Below are positions 15,199 to 22,858 of a stretch of DNA of 32,456 bases, in pieces. Below the pieces are notes generated by a model, which was not told where the DNA came from, searched no databases, and saw only the letters and a list, made by a program, of their open reading frames with translations. The number at the start of each line of letters is the position of its first letter. Position 1 is the first letter of the stretch. The DNA comes from CAZHAC01 sp964383855. GTDB taxonomy: Bacteria; Chloroflexota; Dormibacteria; Dormibacterales; Dormibacteraceae. Both the position numbers and the translations under genes were made by a program. Where the stretch lies: assembly GCA_964383855.1 (NCBI GenBank), contig CAYLIP010000030.1:1-32456 (forward strand), in the 5' to 3' direction.

Positions 15199-15227
15199 AA
15201 AGGGCCGCCCCGCTGGGGCGGCCCTTT
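15199..15227. terminator. Strong bidirectional rho-independent terminator
   Basis: A perfect 13-bp stem, AAAGGGCCGCCCC with GGGGCGGCCCTTT, loop GCT (15212-15214). On the plus strand the stem ends in TTTT; on the minus strand it ends in a T-rich tract (TTCTTTTTG). It serves the DUF4012-sortase operon and the convergent surface-protein gene. It is the only unambiguous intrinsic terminator in the window. Confidence 0.93.
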
Positions 15228-15246
15228 TGGATTTCGAGGAGATCGG

Positions 15247-15765
15247 CTAGGCGCGGGCCTCGGACGAGCGCTGCGAGCGGCGCGAGAACCCGAAGGTCCC
15301 GGCCACCAGGAGCAGGAGCCCGATCGCGAACACGATCCAGCCGAAGGGCAGCGACTGCGGAGCGGCCGCCGTGTTCGGGAAGCCACCGGCCACACTCACG
15401 GCCGCCGAGACCGTCTGGCCCTGCGGCCCGGTCGCCACCAGCGCCACGCTCTGGCCGGCGCAGCTGCTCGGAATCGTGACCGAGGTGGTGGCCGAGTGGC
15501 TGGCGTTGAGGGTGGCGCTGGTCGGGTTGAAGCTGACGTTGGTGCAGGTGGAGGTGCCGCTGCTGAAGCTGACCGACGTGCCCTGAGGCAGGTCGGTGAA
15601 GGTGGCGGTGGCGCTGAACGCCTGACCTGGCTGCACGGTCGAGGTGCTCGTGCTCATGCCCGATCCGGGCGAGGTGTCTACGTAGGCGAGCGCCGGGACC
15701 GCGATCAGGACCGCGCCACAAACCATCGTGAGGAGCGCCAGGTGGCGCACGGCCCGTCGAGCCAT
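15247..15765 (-). CDS. Secreted surface protein with C-terminal sortase signal (FPNTA)
   Basis: 172 residues. An N-terminal signal peptide ends at about ALA27 (MARRAVRHLALLTM start, PALA cleavage). The mature part is Ser/Thr-rich, with one pair of cysteines (C74, C102) likely forming a disulfide in an Ig-like fold. The C-terminus has all three elements of a cell-wall sorting signal: GGFPNTA (motif F129-A133), a hydrophobic stretch 141-160, and a positively charged tail SRRSQR. The motif differs from LPxTG and from LAxTG. Placed back-to-back with a sortase gene, this is probably that enzyme's substrate. A GGAAAGG Shine-Dalgarno precedes the ATG at 15765 by about 9 nt. No known domain was recognised. 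Confidence 0.86.
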   Translation of the reverse strand: MARRAVRHLALLTMVCGAVLIAVPALAYVDTSPGSGMSTSTSTVQPGQAFSATATFTDLPQGTSVSFSSGTSTCTNVSFNPTSATLNASHSATTSVTIPSSCAGQSVALVATGPQGQTVSAAVSVAGGFPNTAAAPQSLPFGWIVFAIGLLLLVAGTFGFSRRSQRSSEARA

Positions 15766-15786
15766 AGTCTCAGCCTTTCCTTGAAA

Positions 15787-15792
15787 ACCCTA
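15787..15792 (-). promoter_or_regulatory. Candidate -10 element (TAGGGT) for the surface-protein gene
   Basis: Minus-strand hexamer 15792 to 15787. Predicted start about 15780, right at the GGAAAGG ribosome-binding site, giving a short leader of about 15 nt. Confidence 0.35.
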
Positions 15793-15865
15793 ATCTGACG
15801 AGAGCAACCAGCGCTCAGTGGGAGCAGTCGGACGCTAGCAAATCGGCGGGGCCACGTCAATCGCG

Positions 15866-15885
15866 TGCGCGCACAGACGCGCGCA
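15866..15885. terminator. Weak hairpin downstream of the BY-kinase gene
   Basis: TGCGCGC-ACAGAC-GCGCGCA, a perfect 7-bp stem with a 6-nt loop, just after the minus-strand stop at 15892. No T-run follows on either strand, so termination is uncertain; the rest of the 126-bp spacer holds only the surface-protein promoter and Shine-Dalgarno. Confidence 0.3.
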
Positions 15886-15891
15886 GACCGG

Positions 15892-17388
15892 CTATTGGCC
15901 TGAACGCGTTTCCACGGGCGGGCGACCGGCCGGCTCGCCGCTCTGCTGGCGGCCGTTGGGCTTGGTCTGATCGTTGGCGTAGTAGCCGTATTCCTGGTAA
16001 TAGCCGTCGTAGTAGTACGCGCCGCCAGTGCCGGGGCGGAGCTTGTTGACCACGACTCCCAGGATCGTTCCTCCGACCCGCGTGATCACCTCGCGCGCGT
16101 GGGCGAGCGCGGGGTAGGGCGTCCTCCCACTCTCTCCGACCAGGAGTACGCCGTCCGACGCTGCCGCCAGGACCGAGGCGTCGGTGACGACATTGATCGG
16201 TGGGGTGTCGATGACGACGTAGTTGTAGGTGCCACGGAAGTGCGCGAGCACCGATTTCATGCGCGGGGAGCCGAGCAACTCGGAAGGGTTCGGCGGCGTG
16301 GGGCCGGAGGGGACGAAGAACAGGTTGGGCACGCCCTCGACCGGCCTGACGAGCTCGTCCTCCGGCACCTCGTGGATCATCAGGTTCGACAGCCCGACGT
16401 TGCGGACGCGCCCGAAGATGCGGTGCTGCGAGGGACGCCGAAAATCGGCGTCGACCAGGAGCGTCCGGTGGCCGGCCTGGGCCAGAGCGATCGAGAGGTT
16501 GGCCGCGGTCCGCGATTTGCCCTCGCCGGGGGCGGAGGATGTGACCACGATCGTCCGCAGGTCGCGGTCGAGGCCTGAGAAGAGCAGGTTGGTGCGCAGT
16601 GCCCGGTAAGCCTCGGCCACCGTGGAGGAGGCGGGATCGAGCATCACCAGCTCGCCACGCCGGACGCGGGCTGCGGGCGCGTAACCGATGTGCCCGATCG
16701 GGATCACACCGGTGCGGCGGATCACCTCCTCGTCGCTCTTCATCGTCTGGTCCAGGTACTCGCGCAGAACGATGATTCCGCCCGCCACCAGCAGCCCCGC
16801 CGCCGCCGCCAGCAGCGTGTTGAGCGGAATGTTCGGGGACACCGGCTTGTCGGGAGTCACCGCCGGTGACACGACGACCAGGTTGTCCTGCGATCGAGAG
16901 TTCTGCGCGGTCTGCTCCTGGCTTTGAATGTCCTTTATCTGGGCGATGAAATCGTTGACCAGAGTGTTGGCAATGTCGCGAGCGAGCTGAGGATTCGTGC
17001 TCGATGCGGACACGTCGAGAATCGTGGTGTTGGGCTGGGGCGTGACCTTGACCTGCTTGGCCAGCCGTTCCGGCGTCGTGTCCACATTGAGATCCCTGAC
17101 CACCTTGTCAAGCAGCGGCCTCTCCGTCATCAGCTGTGCATAGGTGCGAGAGATCTGGTCGGAGGTCACCGCGGCCACGCCGGCATCCACCGGCAGCACC
17201 TGGGTCGGACGCACGAGCAGCGCGACGTGCGCCTCGTAGACAGGCGAGAGGCGAGTGCTTACGCCACCCGCCACCGCGGCCGCAACCAGCGGGCAGAGAA
17301 TCAGGATCCATAACGAACGGCGAAGGATCCGGAGATAGCGGCGGATGTCGACGCTGGTGCTGGAGAGGGCGGGATCGGGAGATGTCAT
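15892..17388 (-). CDS. Polysaccharide co-polymerase with tyrosine autokinase domain (Wzz/Wzc-like BY-kinase)
   Basis: 498 residues. The N-terminal Wzz domain has TM1 (about 25-42) and TM2 (about 188-208) around an extracytoplasmic loop. The cytoplasmic BY-kinase follows with Walker A SSAPGEGKS (284-292), Walker A' LLVDADFRRP (310-319) and Walker B VVIDTPP (391-397). The C-terminus has a tyrosine cluster, AYYYDGYYQEYGYY (457-470), the autophosphorylation sites. The residue after GKS is Arg rather than the usual Thr. The protein controls chain length and export of a capsular or exopolysaccharide; both halves being in one chain is the proteobacterial/Chloroflexota arrangement. No Shine-Dalgarno precedes the ATG at 17388; the nearest promoter implies a leader of about 54 nt. 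No other polysaccharide genes flank it. Confidence 0.93.
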   Translation of the reverse strand: MTSPDPALSSTSVDIRRYLRILRRSLWILILCPLVAAAVAGGVSTRLSPVYEAHVALLVRPTQVLPVDAGVAAVTSDQISRTYAQLMTERPLLDKVVRDLNVDTTPERLAKQVKVTPQPNTTILDVSASSTNPQLARDIANTLVNDFIAQIKDIQSQEQTAQNSRSQDNLVVVSPAVTPDKPVSPNIPLNTLLAAAAGLLVAGGIIVLREYLDQTMKSDEEVIRRTGVIPIGHIGYAPAARVRRGELVMLDPASSTVAEAYRALRTNLLFSGLDRDLRTIVVTSSAPGEGKSRTAANLSIALAQAGHRTLLVDADFRRPSQHRIFGRVRNVGLSNLMIHEVPEDELVRPVEGVPNLFFVPSGPTPPNPSELLGSPRMKSVLAHFRGTYNYVVIDTPPINVVTDASVLAAASDGVLLVGESGRTPYPALAHAREVITRVGGTILGVVVNKLRPGTGGAYYYDGYYQEYGYYANDQTKPNGRQQSGEPAGRPPVETRSGQ

Positions 17389-17448
17389 GGATGGGCACCG
17401 AAGCTCTGGCGGGCTTCCGGGTACCGGTTTGCAGCGAGAGCGGCCGCC

Positions 17449-17454
17449 ATTCTA
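17449..17454 (-). promoter_or_regulatory. Candidate -10 element (TAGAAT) for the BY-kinase gene
   Basis: Minus-strand hexamer 17454 to 17449, identical to the divergent element at 17508-17513. Predicted start about 17442, a leader of about 54 nt. Confidence 0.4.
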
Positions 17455-17507
17455 GCCGTGTGGCACCGGGGGGTCAAAAGCGCCCGGGCACACGTGGTTC
17501 GGCGGCC

Positions 17508-17513
17508 TAGAAT
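17508..17513 (+). promoter_or_regulatory. Candidate -10 element (TAGAAT) for the Asp-box propeller gene
   Basis: Five of six matches to TATAAT. Predicted start 17520, two bases before the TTG at 17522. Confidence 0.47.
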
Positions 17514-17521
17514 CCGCTCGC

Positions 17522-18616
17522 TTGGCATCTGGCTTGCTGTCCTCACTTCCAGGTTGGCGGGGCCTCGCAGCGCTGGTGGCTCTGGCGGCTGCCGTGGGGT
17601 TGCTCGTGCCCCTCGGGGCCAACGTACTCTCCCTCTCGGACGCCCGGACTGCCAAAGCCTATCGCGGGCGCCCGCCATCGGCGGCGACCAGCGCGCAAAG
17701 ACGGCCCGCCGACGCCGTGGCCACCGCGGGCAAGGCAGGCAGCGCGCCTCGGCTGTACGCCGCCGACGCCCGCCGGCTGCTTCTGCTCGGCTCTTCGGGC
17801 GGCTTCGCAAGCTCGGATGCCGGCGCGACATGGACCGCGATCGGCAACCCGCCCGCGCCGCAGGTGATCGCCGACAGCGGCGCCGGTGGGCGGCTGCTCG
17901 CCGCCGGACCCGCGATCTGGTCCTCGTCCAACGCCGGGCAGACCTGGCAGAGGTCGGCCACCTTGCCGCCCCTGCCCGGTCCCTACAGCGCCCTCGCACT
18001 GAGCCCCACCGATCCCAACGTCTGGTTTGTGCTCGCGCAGGGACGGCTGCTCAGGACCCGCGACGGCGGCGTCTCCTGGCGGCAGGGCCTGACCGGCCTG
18101 CCCGCGACACTGGACAGCCCGGTCATGCGGGCGGCCGCGGGCAAGGATTCATTCCTCCTGGCGTCGGGGACGCACGTCTACCTCCTGACCGACAACGGGC
18201 AGCTTGTCGACGACCTCGGCAGCGTCCCGGAGGGCCCTCCCATCAGCGACCTCGCCGAGCTCGGCGCCGGCAGCTACGCCACCCGCGTTGCCGATGGCCA
18301 CCTGTACGCCGGTGGTCCCAACCACTGGTCGGAGACCAGGCCGGCGGCGGGCGGGGCGCTGGCGGCGCTGAACGGCCACCTCCTGGCGGCTGACGCCAGG
18401 GCCCGGCTGGGAGGCCCGGCTGATATCGAGCTCAGCGCCGACGGCGGGAAGACGTGGACCCGCGCGGCGGGCACCCCCCGCGATCAGAGCGTGGAAGCGC
18501 TGGCCTTCGCGCCCGACGGCACCGCGGTGGCATACGGATACGGCGGCGACATCTATGAGTCGACCGACGGCGGGGCCAGCTGGTCGCGGACCGGCTCCGG
18601 GCTGCGCAACGGGTAG
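17522..18616 (+). CDS. Membrane-anchored Asp-box (BNR-like) beta-propeller protein
   Basis: 364 residues from a TTG. A hydrophobic anchor lies at about 13-37 (GLAALVALAAAVGLLVPLG), followed by a low-complexity linker to about 75. The remainder is a repeat domain with at least five Asp-box motifs of the S-x-D/N-x-G-x-T/S-W type: SSDAGATW, SSNAGQTW, TRDGGVSW, SADGGKTW and STDGGASW. That number suits a six- or seven-bladed propeller, as in sialidases, VPS10 or plant Ycf48-like proteins. Catalytic residues of sialidases are not visible, so I call it a binding or scaffold protein facing outward. Its TAG stop overlaps the next gene's -10. Confidence 0.82.
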   Translation: MASGLLSSLPGWRGLAALVALAAAVGLLVPLGANVLSLSDARTAKAYRGRPPSAATSAQRRPADAVATAGKAGSAPRLYAADARRLLLLGSSGGFASSDAGATWTAIGNPPAPQVIADSGAGGRLLAAGPAIWSSSNAGQTWQRSATLPPLPGPYSALALSPTDPNVWFVLAQGRLLRTRDGGVSWRQGLTGLPATLDSPVMRAAAGKDSFLLASGTHVYLLTDNGQLVDDLGSVPEGPPISDLAELGAGSYATRVADGHLYAGGPNHWSETRPAAGGALAALNGHLLAADARARLGGPADIELSADGGKTWTRAAGTPRDQSVEALAFAPDGTAVAYGYGGDIYESTDGGASWSRTGSGLRNG

Positions 18617-18619
18617 CTT
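18614..18619 (+). promoter_or_regulatory. Candidate -10 element (TAGCTT) for the LutBA fusion gene
   Basis: The first three bases are the stop codon of the upstream gene. Predicted start 18626, one base before the ATG at 18627. Confidence 0.42.
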
Positions 18620-18626
18620 TAACGGC

Positions 18627-20741
18627 ATGGCGCCGTCTCCAGACGTCCGGTCGGACGTCTCGCGCGAGGTCCCGGGGAAGCGGGAGACGCGCCGCCATTT
18701 CCGGGGCCGCGTCGACCAGGCGCTGGCCGATCGCCCGCTCCAGGAGAACATGGTCCGCGTCATGAACGCGCTTCGGGAGCGGCGCAACGGGGCCTTCAAG
18801 TCGCTCGATTTCGAGCACGGGCGGGAGGAGCTGAGGCGGCGCCGCCAGGGCAATCTCGAGCGCCTGCCGGAGCTGGTGGAGGAGTTCCGCACCCGCCTCG
18901 AGGAGGTCGGCGGGCAGTTCCACCTGGCGCGGGACGCGGCCGAGGCGCGGCGCGTGATCGGCGAGATCTGCCGGCGCGCAGGGGCCGGGATCGTCACCAA
19001 GTCGAAGTCGATGGCGACCGAGGAAATCTTCCTCAATCCGTATCTCGAGTCGCTGGGCATGGAGGTCGTGGAGACCGACCTCGGCGAGCGCGCCGTCCAG
19101 CTCCTGCACGAGCACCCGAGCCACCTGATCGCCCCCGCCGTCCACGTCACGCTCGAGCAGTGGGCCAAGACCTTCGACGCGCCCCCGGACCCCGCCGCCA
19201 TCCAGGCCAAGGTGCGCGAGGAGCTGCGTCAGAAGTTCGTCAACGCCGCCGTCGGCATCTCGGGGGCCAACTTCGCGATCGCGGAGACGGGGACGGTCGG
19301 CATCGTCACCAACGAGGGCAACGCCGACCTGACGACGACCCTGCCCAAGGTCCACATCGCCCTCTTCGGCATCGACAAGGTGGTGGCATCCATGGATGAC
19401 GCGGTGGCCATCCTGCGCATGCTGGGGCGCAGCGCCACCGGCCAGCGGATGAGCACGTACGTCAACTGGATCACCGGGCCCTCGAGGTCGGCCGACATCG
19501 CGTTCAGCCTCACCATCGGCGCCCACGGTCCGAAGGAGATGCACGTCGTCGTCCTCGACAACGGCCGCGAGGAGATGCGGGCCGACCCCATCTTCCGCGA
19601 CGCCCTGACGTGCATCCGCTGCGGGGCCTGCTCCAACGCCTGCCCGCCCTTCATGGCGGTCACCGGCCACCAGTTCGGCCACATCTACAGCGGGCCTATC
19701 GGGCTGGTCCTGACGCCCTTTCACCACGGCCTGGAGGCCGACGAGCTGCCGCAGTCGCTCTGCACACAGTGCAATGCCTGCGAGGAGATCTGTCCGGTCG
19801 GCATCCCGCTGCCGAGACAGATCCTCGAGCACCGCCGGCATTCGCACCGCAAGACCCTGGCCAAGCGCACGCTGCTGGCCACCTGGGCGCGCCCGGCGCT
19901 CGCCAGGGCCGCCCTGACCCTGGGGGCGGCGGCCCAGCAGGTGGCCCCGGTGGCTCCGGTCCGGCTCTCCTCCCCACCCTTCTCCAGGCGAGTGAAGCCT
20001 GGCGGCGATGGGGAGCCGCTGACCATCTTCGGCAGCTGCATGGTCGACCGGATGACCCCCGAGGCCGGCGAGGCGCTGGTCGCGGTGGCTCGCGCCGCCG
20101 GCTACCGGATCGAGTATCCGAAGCGGCAGTGGTGCTGCGGCCTGATGGAGGCGAACGCGGGCGACTTCGAGCGCGGCGTTCGGCTGAACACCGAGCTCGT
20201 CAGGGTGCTGGAGGGCTCGCCGGGCCCGATCGTGACCCCCTCCGCGTCATGCTTCGGCAGCATCGCCTTCGACGCCGTCGAATGGGGCCAGGACGAGGCC
20301 GCCATCGCCCAGGTCCGCGACCGGGTCCGCGATTCGACGCGGTTCGTGCTCGAGCTTCTGGAGGGACGGCCCGAGCTCGTCCGCCGAGACTCGCCGGTTC
20401 GAATCGCGTACCACGACTCCTGCCAGACGCTGCGCCAGCTGGGCCTGAAAGCGGAGCCGCGGCGGGTGCTCGAGCTGGCCGGCTATGAGGTCGTGGACAT
20501 CCCCGACGTGGCCAACTGCTGCGGCTTCGGCGGGACCTTCAGCTTCGACTGGCCGCAGGTGGCCGACCGGCTCGCCCAGTGGAAGCTGGACTGCATCCGC
20601 GAGACCGGGGCCGCCGTGGTCGCCTCCGACAACCCCGGCTGCCTGATGCACATCGCGGCCGCGGCCAGGCGGCGCGGCCTGGACCTCCGGGTGGCTCACG
20701 TCCTGGAGCTGGTGGCCGAGCGGCTCGCAGAATCGGCCTGA
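18627..20741 (+). CDS. LutB-LutA fusion: LUD domain, two 4Fe-4S sites and two CCG domains
   Basis: 704 residues. Part one (about 1-430) is LutB-like: a LUD domain with TKSKSMATEEIFLNPYLES and ETDLGERAVQLLHEHPSHLIAPA, then two ferredoxin motifs, CIRCGACSNACP from C329 and CTQCNACEEICP from C379. Part two (about 465-704) is LutA-like: FGSCMVDRMTPEAG, CCG at 503-505, PSASCFGS, YHDSCQTLRQLG, CCGFGG from 631, and a DNPGCLMHI end. In most bacteria LutA and LutB are separate subunits, with LutC, of an L-lactate oxidising complex. No lutC is adjacent. The ATG at 18627 follows TAGCTT directly; the frame is open 24 codons further upstream but that lies in the preceding gene. Substrate could be lactate or another 2-hydroxyacid. 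Confidence 0.9.
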   Translation: MAPSPDVRSDVSREVPGKRETRRHFRGRVDQALADRPLQENMVRVMNALRERRNGAFKSLDFEHGREELRRRRQGNLERLPELVEEFRTRLEEVGGQFHLARDAAEARRVIGEICRRAGAGIVTKSKSMATEEIFLNPYLESLGMEVVETDLGERAVQLLHEHPSHLIAPAVHVTLEQWAKTFDAPPDPAAIQAKVREELRQKFVNAAVGISGANFAIAETGTVGIVTNEGNADLTTTLPKVHIALFGIDKVVASMDDAVAILRMLGRSATGQRMSTYVNWITGPSRSADIAFSLTIGAHGPKEMHVVVLDNGREEMRADPIFRDALTCIRCGACSNACPPFMAVTGHQFGHIYSGPIGLVLTPFHHGLEADELPQSLCTQCNACEEICPVGIPLPRQILEHRRHSHRKTLAKRTLLATWARPALARAALTLGAAAQQVAPVAPVRLSSPPFSRRVKPGGDGEPLTIFGSCMVDRMTPEAGEALVAVARAAGYRIEYPKRQWCCGLMEANAGDFERGVRLNTELVRVLEGSPGPIVTPSASCFGSIAFDAVEWGQDEAAIAQVRDRVRDSTRFVLELLEGRPELVRRDSPVRIAYHDSCQTLRQLGLKAEPRRVLELAGYEVVDIPDVANCCGFGGTFSFDWPQVADRLAQWKLDCIRETGAAVVASDNPGCLMHIAAAARRRGLDLRVAHVLELVAERLAESA

Positions 20742-20761
20742 CGCTGCGGGCTCTGTCTCTT

Positions 20762-20767
20762 TATAGT
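20762..20767 (+). promoter_or_regulatory. Candidate -10 element (TATAGT) for the kinase-like gene
   Basis: Within CTTTATAGTG. Predicted start about 20774, 8 nt before the GTG at 20782. Confidence 0.47.
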
Positions 20768-20781
20768 GCCCGGGACTACTC

Positions 20782-21948
20782 GTGGCCCTGGTTGACCCAA
20801 TGACAGGCGCAGGCACGGAGGGCGGCGCTCTGCCGGCCCTGCCGCTGGCCGAGGTCCTTCGTGCCCACCGGCTCCGGCCGGCGGCGGCGGTGGCGGTGAC
20901 CGCGGACGTGCTCCACGCGCTGCGCGTCCTGCATGATTCCGGCCGCTGCCACGGTGCCATCGATGCCGCCGGCGTCCTGGTCAGTCCCACCGGCGCGCTG
21001 CGCCTCACCGGCTCCCGCAACCTGGAGAGCGACCCGCAGCTCCGCGGCGCCGACATCAGGGCGACCGGCCGCCTGCTCTGCCAGCTGCTGAGGATCCCCC
21101 TCGAAGCCAGCTCGCGGCGGCGCCAGCCCGAGATCGCCACCACCGAACTCGGCCGGTTTGCGATCAAGCTCGCCACCCAGACGCGGAAGTCCAAGGCGCC
21201 CAACCCGGCGGCCCAGGCTCATCTCGGGCTGTGGGAGGCGGCGGGCGTGCTCGCCGGCAGCCGGCGCCAGGCCGATGCCCGGCGAAAGCTCGGCCTGCTG
21301 GTGGCCGGAATCACGATGCCGGCCAGGCCGGTGGAGGCGGCCAAGCGGGTTGAACCGGCAGCCGAGCAGGTCGCGACGGCGCGGCCGGTGTCGCAGCCGG
21401 TTCCCGGGCGCAGGCGGTGGCGGCGGCCGGCTGCCCTGCTGGCGGTCGCCGTGCTGGCCCTGCTGCTGGGCGCCATCGCGATCCTGGTCGCGCTCCCCGG
21501 CCTCAGCCGGCGGCCGGCCCCGGCCAGGCCGGCGGCGCCTTCGATGGTGGCCACCGCGGCGGTTCCAGCGCCGGTCGAGGCTCCGCCGGCGGCGGCGCCG
21601 GCCCCGGCGCCTCGACCCGCCCTGCCTCTTGCCGACGGCGACGTCGCCGGGGTCGCCCTGCAGGGGTCGGGATGCGGCCCCGGCGGCAGCTGCCTGGTCA
21701 GCGTGGACGTCCAGATCGCGCCCGCGGCCGCCGCGCGGGCGGTCACCTGGCGGGTCGAGGCCGTGAACACGTGCACCGGCGAGGCCACCACGCTGGCGGT
21801 CGCCACGGTGATCGCGCAGCCGCGCTGGACGCATGTCACGGGATCCAATTCGATCTCGTTGCCGGCCGGCCGGAACGCGATCCGGGCGGTGACCGAGACG
21901 CCGGGCCGGGCGGCCTCGCCGGTTTCATCGCTGGGCGTCGGCTGCTAG
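20782..21948 (+). CDS. Membrane protein with degenerate protein-kinase-like domain
   Basis: 388 residues. The N-terminal ~175 look like the C-lobe of a Ser/Thr kinase: VTADVLHALRVLHDSGRCHG, then HGAID (57-61) where active kinases have H-x-D-L-K-P-x-N, GVLVSPTGALRLTG in place of the DFG segment, and DIRATGRLLCQLL matching the D-x-x-x-x-G of helix F. The N-lobe with its glycine loop and lysine is absent and the catalytic Asp and Asn are lost, so catalysis is not expected. An Arg-rich stretch leads to TM 217-238, a Pro/Ala-rich linker, and an extracytoplasmic beta-rich domain with four cysteines (GCGPGGSC ... NTCTG ... VGC). GTG start at 20782; ATG at 20800 is possible. The kinase relation is my reading of weak motifs. 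Confidence 0.7.
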   Translation: MALVDPMTGAGTEGGALPALPLAEVLRAHRLRPAAAVAVTADVLHALRVLHDSGRCHGAIDAAGVLVSPTGALRLTGSRNLESDPQLRGADIRATGRLLCQLLRIPLEASSRRRQPEIATTELGRFAIKLATQTRKSKAPNPAAQAHLGLWEAAGVLAGSRRQADARRKLGLLVAGITMPARPVEAAKRVEPAAEQVATARPVSQPVPGRRRWRRPAALLAVAVLALLLGAIAILVALPGLSRRPAPARPAAPSMVATAAVPAPVEAPPAAAPAPAPRPALPLADGDVAGVALQGSGCGPGGSCLVSVDVQIAPAAAARAVTWRVEAVNTCTGEATTLAVATVIAQPRWTHVTGSNSISLPAGRNAIRAVTETPGRAASPVSSLGVGC

Positions 21949-21951
21949 AGT
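21946..21951 (+). promoter_or_regulatory. Candidate -10 element (TAGAGT) for the SH3b gene
   Basis: Its first three bases are the stop codon of the kinase-like gene. Predicted start about 21958, giving a 52-nt leader that ends in GGGGGTCGG before the ATG. Confidence 0.35.
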
Positions 21952-22009
21952 CGGGACGCTCGCGGCCGCGCTGCCCGCGCGACTCGCTTCAACGCTGACC
22001 GGGGGTCGG

Positions 22010-22840
22010 ATGGAACACCACGAACGTCGCGACTTGCTCGCGCGCGCGGCGCGCGACCGCCTGGCGGAGCTGACGGCGGTGAGCCCCCGCAGCCTGTCGG
22101 GCCTCGACGCCGCGACCGCCGGAGCCATGGCCCGGGCCATCCTCTACCCGAATCGAGCGATCGCCCGGCGAGCCCGCCAGCAGCGGATGGCGGCCTCGAC
22201 CGGCCGGCGCCTGGCCTGGACCTGGCCGATGCTGCTGGCGGTGATCCTGCTGCCGATCGGCGCCGTGCTCGGTGGCGTGGCCAAGCAGCACGCGGCGCCG
22301 GCCACGCACAGCACGGCCAGGACGCTGCCCGTCCCGGCCGCCTCCACCCTGCCCGGCTTTGCGCAGAGCGCGACGCCGGCCCCGTCCGTCGCCCAGCCGC
22401 CGGCCGACCCGCTGGTCGAGGCGGCGACGGCGGCGGTCAACGGCCGGGTCGCCCCCGGGCGGGTGGCGGGCGACCCCGCGGTCACCCGCGGCGACCTCGC
22501 CGCCTACGTGCGCACGCCGGTCACCGGGGCCGCCGTCGACACCTGCTATGCCTACCTGCACTCGGACGGCTCTGCCTGGACGGTGGACGCGGTCGCCTGC
22601 GGGAGGGGGACCGGCTTTGCCCCCGCCAACGGGGCCACGCTGCCCGTGCACACGCCCGGGACCTGCGCCCGGCTGCGGTCAACCGCGGGGAGCACGGGCG
22701 CGGTGCTGACCTGCGTCCCGGACGGGGTCGGCGTGAGCCTGACCGGGGAACCCCTCTACCGCGAGGGCCGGATCTGGTGGCCGGCCGCCTACGGCCGGGT
22801 CGTCGGGTACGTCGCAATCGACGCCTTCGGCCTGGGCTGA
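22010..22840 (+). CDS. Single-pass membrane protein with C-terminal SH3b-like domain
   Basis: 276 residues. A cytoplasmic N-terminus of about 68 residues is charged and helical (ERRDLLARAARDRLAELTAV). TM is about 70-90 (WPMLLAVILLPIGAVLGGV). A Pro/Ala/Thr linker follows, then a beta domain with DTCYAYLHSDGSAWTVDAVAC and, from about residue 218, a stretch that resembles a bacterial SH3 domain: ARLRSTAGSTGAVLTCVPDG, then GVGVSLTG, RIWWPAAYG and GYVAIDAF. SH3b domains bind peptidoglycan or peptide. The four cysteines may form disulfides. No known full-length family recognised. The same plan, short cytoplasmic domain, TM, linker and Cys-bearing beta domain, is seen in the preceding gene. Confidence 0.8.
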   Translation: MEHHERRDLLARAARDRLAELTAVSPRSLSGLDAATAGAMARAILYPNRAIARRARQQRMAASTGRRLAWTWPMLLAVILLPIGAVLGGVAKQHAAPATHSTARTLPVPAASTLPGFAQSATPAPSVAQPPADPLVEAATAAVNGRVAPGRVAGDPAVTRGDLAAYVRTPVTGAAVDTCYAYLHSDGSAWTVDAVACGRGTGFAPANGATLPVHTPGTCARLRSTAGSTGAVLTCVPDGVGVSLTGEPLYREGRIWWPAAYGRVVGYVAIDAFGLG

Positions 22841-22858
22841 GGCAGAGGGGAGTTGCGG

